DNA from: MED-G17 sp963991985
GTDB taxonomy: Bacteria; Bacteroidota; Bacteroidia; NS11-12g; UBA9320
DNA: 64,000 nucleotides
Direction of reading: 5' to 3'
Assembly: GCA_963991985.1 (NCBI GenBank)
Contig: CAXDRX010000002.1
Span: 1-64,000, forward strand
Shown piece by piece: positions 62,674 through 64,000 of this stretch. The notes beneath the pieces were generated by a model. That model searched no databases and was not told the origin of the DNA. It saw only the letters and a program-made list of their open reading frames with translations. The position numbers were made by a program, and so were the translations under genes. Positions within the stretch are counted from its first letter, which is position 1, and every line of letters begins with the position of its first letter.

Positions 62674-63306
62674 ATGAGGATAAAGAATATATCTACAATT
62701 TTTATTCTATGTTGTTTGGCGCAAACAAGTGCTTGTCAGTTTTTTAAAATTGACCGATCTGATTGGAAGCTTTTTTCTCCAGAAATTAGATTGAATACCC
62801 CCGGATTTCAATTTCGATCAAGACCTACCCATTTTGGGATTCATAGCAATAATTCGCGGTCGGACATAATGCTTGGGAAAAAATTTAACCAAAGTATTTT
62901 GTTTGTCTATGGAAAATATGCTTATGACTTTGATGATTCGAAACAAAAAATCCATTTAGGCGCTAGGTTTGATTTCAATCGAAAAATATGGTCGGGAAGA
63001 AGTTTTCTGAACCTCCAAATAAGGATGTTTAAAGGGCTTAATTCCATTTCCCCCAACCAACTTTATTTGGTTCAATATTTTGACTACAACCTATATAAAA
63101 AACTGGAAATAGGATTTTTGGGATATACTCAGATAAATCTCAACAAAAATGCTTGGAGTTATTTCGGTCCACTACTGAAATACGATTTTTCCAAAAAATT
63201 CAATACTTTCATACACCTTGGAAATGACATTTTGAATTCGGAAAATTGGTTTCTTTTAATCAGACATAATTTTTTATTCAACGCAAACTATAAAGATGAA
63301 AGTTAA
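62674..63306 (+). CDS. Secreted beta-rich protein, unknown function
   Basis: The 210-residue protein has a signal peptide with a possible cleavage at TSACQ (a lipobox-like Cys is present, so it may be a lipoprotein). The rest is rich in aromatic residues with alternating strands (SILFVYGKYAYDF, KIHLGARFDFNRKIW, LYLVQYFDYNLYKKLEIGFLGYTQINL, FLLIRHNFLFNANY), which looks like an outer-membrane beta-barrel. I do not recognise a family. It overlaps the last gene in the window by 11 nt. Confidence 0.6.
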   Translation: MRIKNISTIFILCCLAQTSACQFFKIDRSDWKLFSPEIRLNTPGFQFRSRPTHFGIHSNNSRSDIMLGKKFNQSILFVYGKYAYDFDDSKQKIHLGARFDFNRKIWSGRSFLNLQIRMFKGLNSISPNQLYLVQYFDYNLYKKLEIGFLGYTQINLNKNAWSYFGPLLKYDFSKKFNTFIHLGNDILNSENWFLLIRHNFLFNANYKDES

Positions 63307-64000
63307 ATTTTACAATTCTTCTTTTCCAACTTTTCCCAAAGAAGCGCTTCCTCTTTCCGGAGATCTTTTGGAGAAAATTGGGGTCACACGCTTATTCAAG
63401 AAATATCCTTCATTGTTTGAGTTTATAAGATTTGAAGAGGGGGAAGGCGGTAAAAAGTCTTTGTGCTGTTTTGGTTTTTATACTTTCCTGAAATCAAATT
63501 TATGTCAGGACATTGTCCTTCTCCTGGAGGAATTTAATGCGCAGGTTGAATCCCATTTGTCTTTTGAGATCATCTACTTAGAACAATTAGAAATCAAAGC
63601 TCTTTTCTTGAATGATTTTACAAACTTAGAATTTGAAGTATTGGATCAAAAAATAGACTTTACCAATGACCAAGTGGAAAATCATTTCAATCTATTTGTA
63701 AATGATTGTTTAAAAATTGGCTTAAAGGAAATCGCAGCAAGGAGGTTTATTCAGGAATTCATAGGTTTTGATTTTTCGAATTACTTTTTAAAAATAATCA
63801 ATCCTTTTGAAAAGATTAAACAATATACCCATGACCAGCAAAAAGTTTTTCTTGATTTTTTTAAGAATGAAAAACAAAAAATATTTCAAAACATTGGAAA
63901 CAATTACTTCTTGTCTTCAAGCCAATTTTTTGAAGTGAGCTCTTTTGCAAAAAAATCTTTGAATGAAGAACGTAAATTGGTCAAAACATTTCAAGAAATT
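63296..64000 (+). CDS. Unrecognised protein, truncated by the right edge
   Basis: A frame opens at ATG 63296, inside the end of the preceding gene, and stays open for 235 codons to the window edge without a stop. It begins MKVKFYNSSFPTFPKEALP and has no signal peptide. It contains many Phe, Leu and Lys residues (IGLKEIAARRFIQEFIGFDFSNYF), suggesting a soluble helical protein. Overlap with the upstream gene places it in the receptor/GNAT operon. No family is recognised. Confidence 0.75.
   Translation, partial: MKVKFYNSSFPTFPKEALPLSGDLLEKIGVTRLFKKYPSLFEFIRFEEGEGGKKSLCCFGFYTFLKSNLCQDIVLLLEEFNAQVESHLSFEIIYLEQLEIKALFLNDFTNLEFEVLDQKIDFTNDQVENHFNLFVNDCLKIGLKEIAARRFIQEFIGFDFSNYFLKIINPFEKIKQYTHDQQKVFLDFFKNEKQKIFQNIGNNYFLSSSQFFEVSSFAKKSLNEERKLVKTFQEI

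Overview
The window looks like chromosomal DNA of a Bacteroidota bacterium, probably from the Saprospiria/Chitinophagia side. I see a SusC/SusD pair, a SprA/Sov-type secretion translocon, four proteins ending in type IX secretion (T9SS) type A sorting domains, a primary sigma factor of Bacteroidota length, and promoters with the TAnnTTTG -7 element and no Shine-Dalgarno sequences. The assignment rests on gene content only; there is no rRNA gene in the window.

Layout. (1) 1-2.65 kb is an accessory patch: a truncated ORF6N gene, an NYN-domain gene, a 28-codon membrane peptide, an intact ORF6N gene and a four-helix-bundle gene. They are set among 10-bp ATTCGTAATT/AATTACGAAT units that recur every 15 bp, and a 34-nt repeat that recurs near three of the genes. 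(2) 2.65-5.15 kb holds a polytopic GT-C-like membrane protein and a divergent GH53 endo-galactanase lipoprotein. (3) 5.2-28.3 kb is an alpha-glucan (starch/maltodextrin) utilisation locus: susC-susD-lipocalin-like lipoprotein-two-module binding protein; a T9SS-secreted GH13 and a T9SS-secreted four-module binding protein; an exported GH13; an MFS sugar transporter and an NrtR/AraR-type regulator; beta-phosphoglucomutase, maltose phosphorylase and two lipoprotein GH13 enzymes; and a T9SS-secreted beta-strand-repeat surface protein. (4) 28.4-30.2 kb has tRNA-Glu, gapA and yqgE. (5) 30.2-49.8 kb has sprA, ruvA, a DMT permease, yicC, gmk, nadD, rpoD, icd, a 38-residue lipoprotein, a DUF368 protein, a 2-oxoacid dehydrogenase E2 and a fused E1, waaA and an outer-membrane protein. 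(6) 49.8-52.7 kb is a nucleotide-sugar group (ugd, UDP-glucuronate decarboxylase, hexapeptide acetyltransferase). (7) 52.8-59.4 kb has a T9SS cargo protein, a nitronate monooxygenase-like enzyme, the Prc protease, ndk, a DHH phosphoesterase and an FKBP lipoprotein. (8) 59.4-64 kb is a four-gene overlapping operon starting with a TonB-dependent receptor and running off the right edge.

How the genes work together. The alpha-glucan locus reads as a full path. The secreted and cell-surface GH13 enzymes and binding proteins cut and hold glucan outside the cell, SusCD imports oligosaccharides, the exported GH13 trims them in the periplasm, the MFS carrier brings maltose inside, and maltose phosphorylase plus beta-phosphoglucomutase turn it into glucose and glucose-6-phosphate. 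Every transcription unit of this locus is preceded by a 21-bp palindrome of the form TTAGTGT-N7-ACACTAA (5185, 15540, 19555 and 28265), and one copy lies directly in front of the NrtR/AraR-like regulator gene. I infer that this regulator binds the palindromes and that they define its local regulon, including the unexpected surface protein at 26080-28266.
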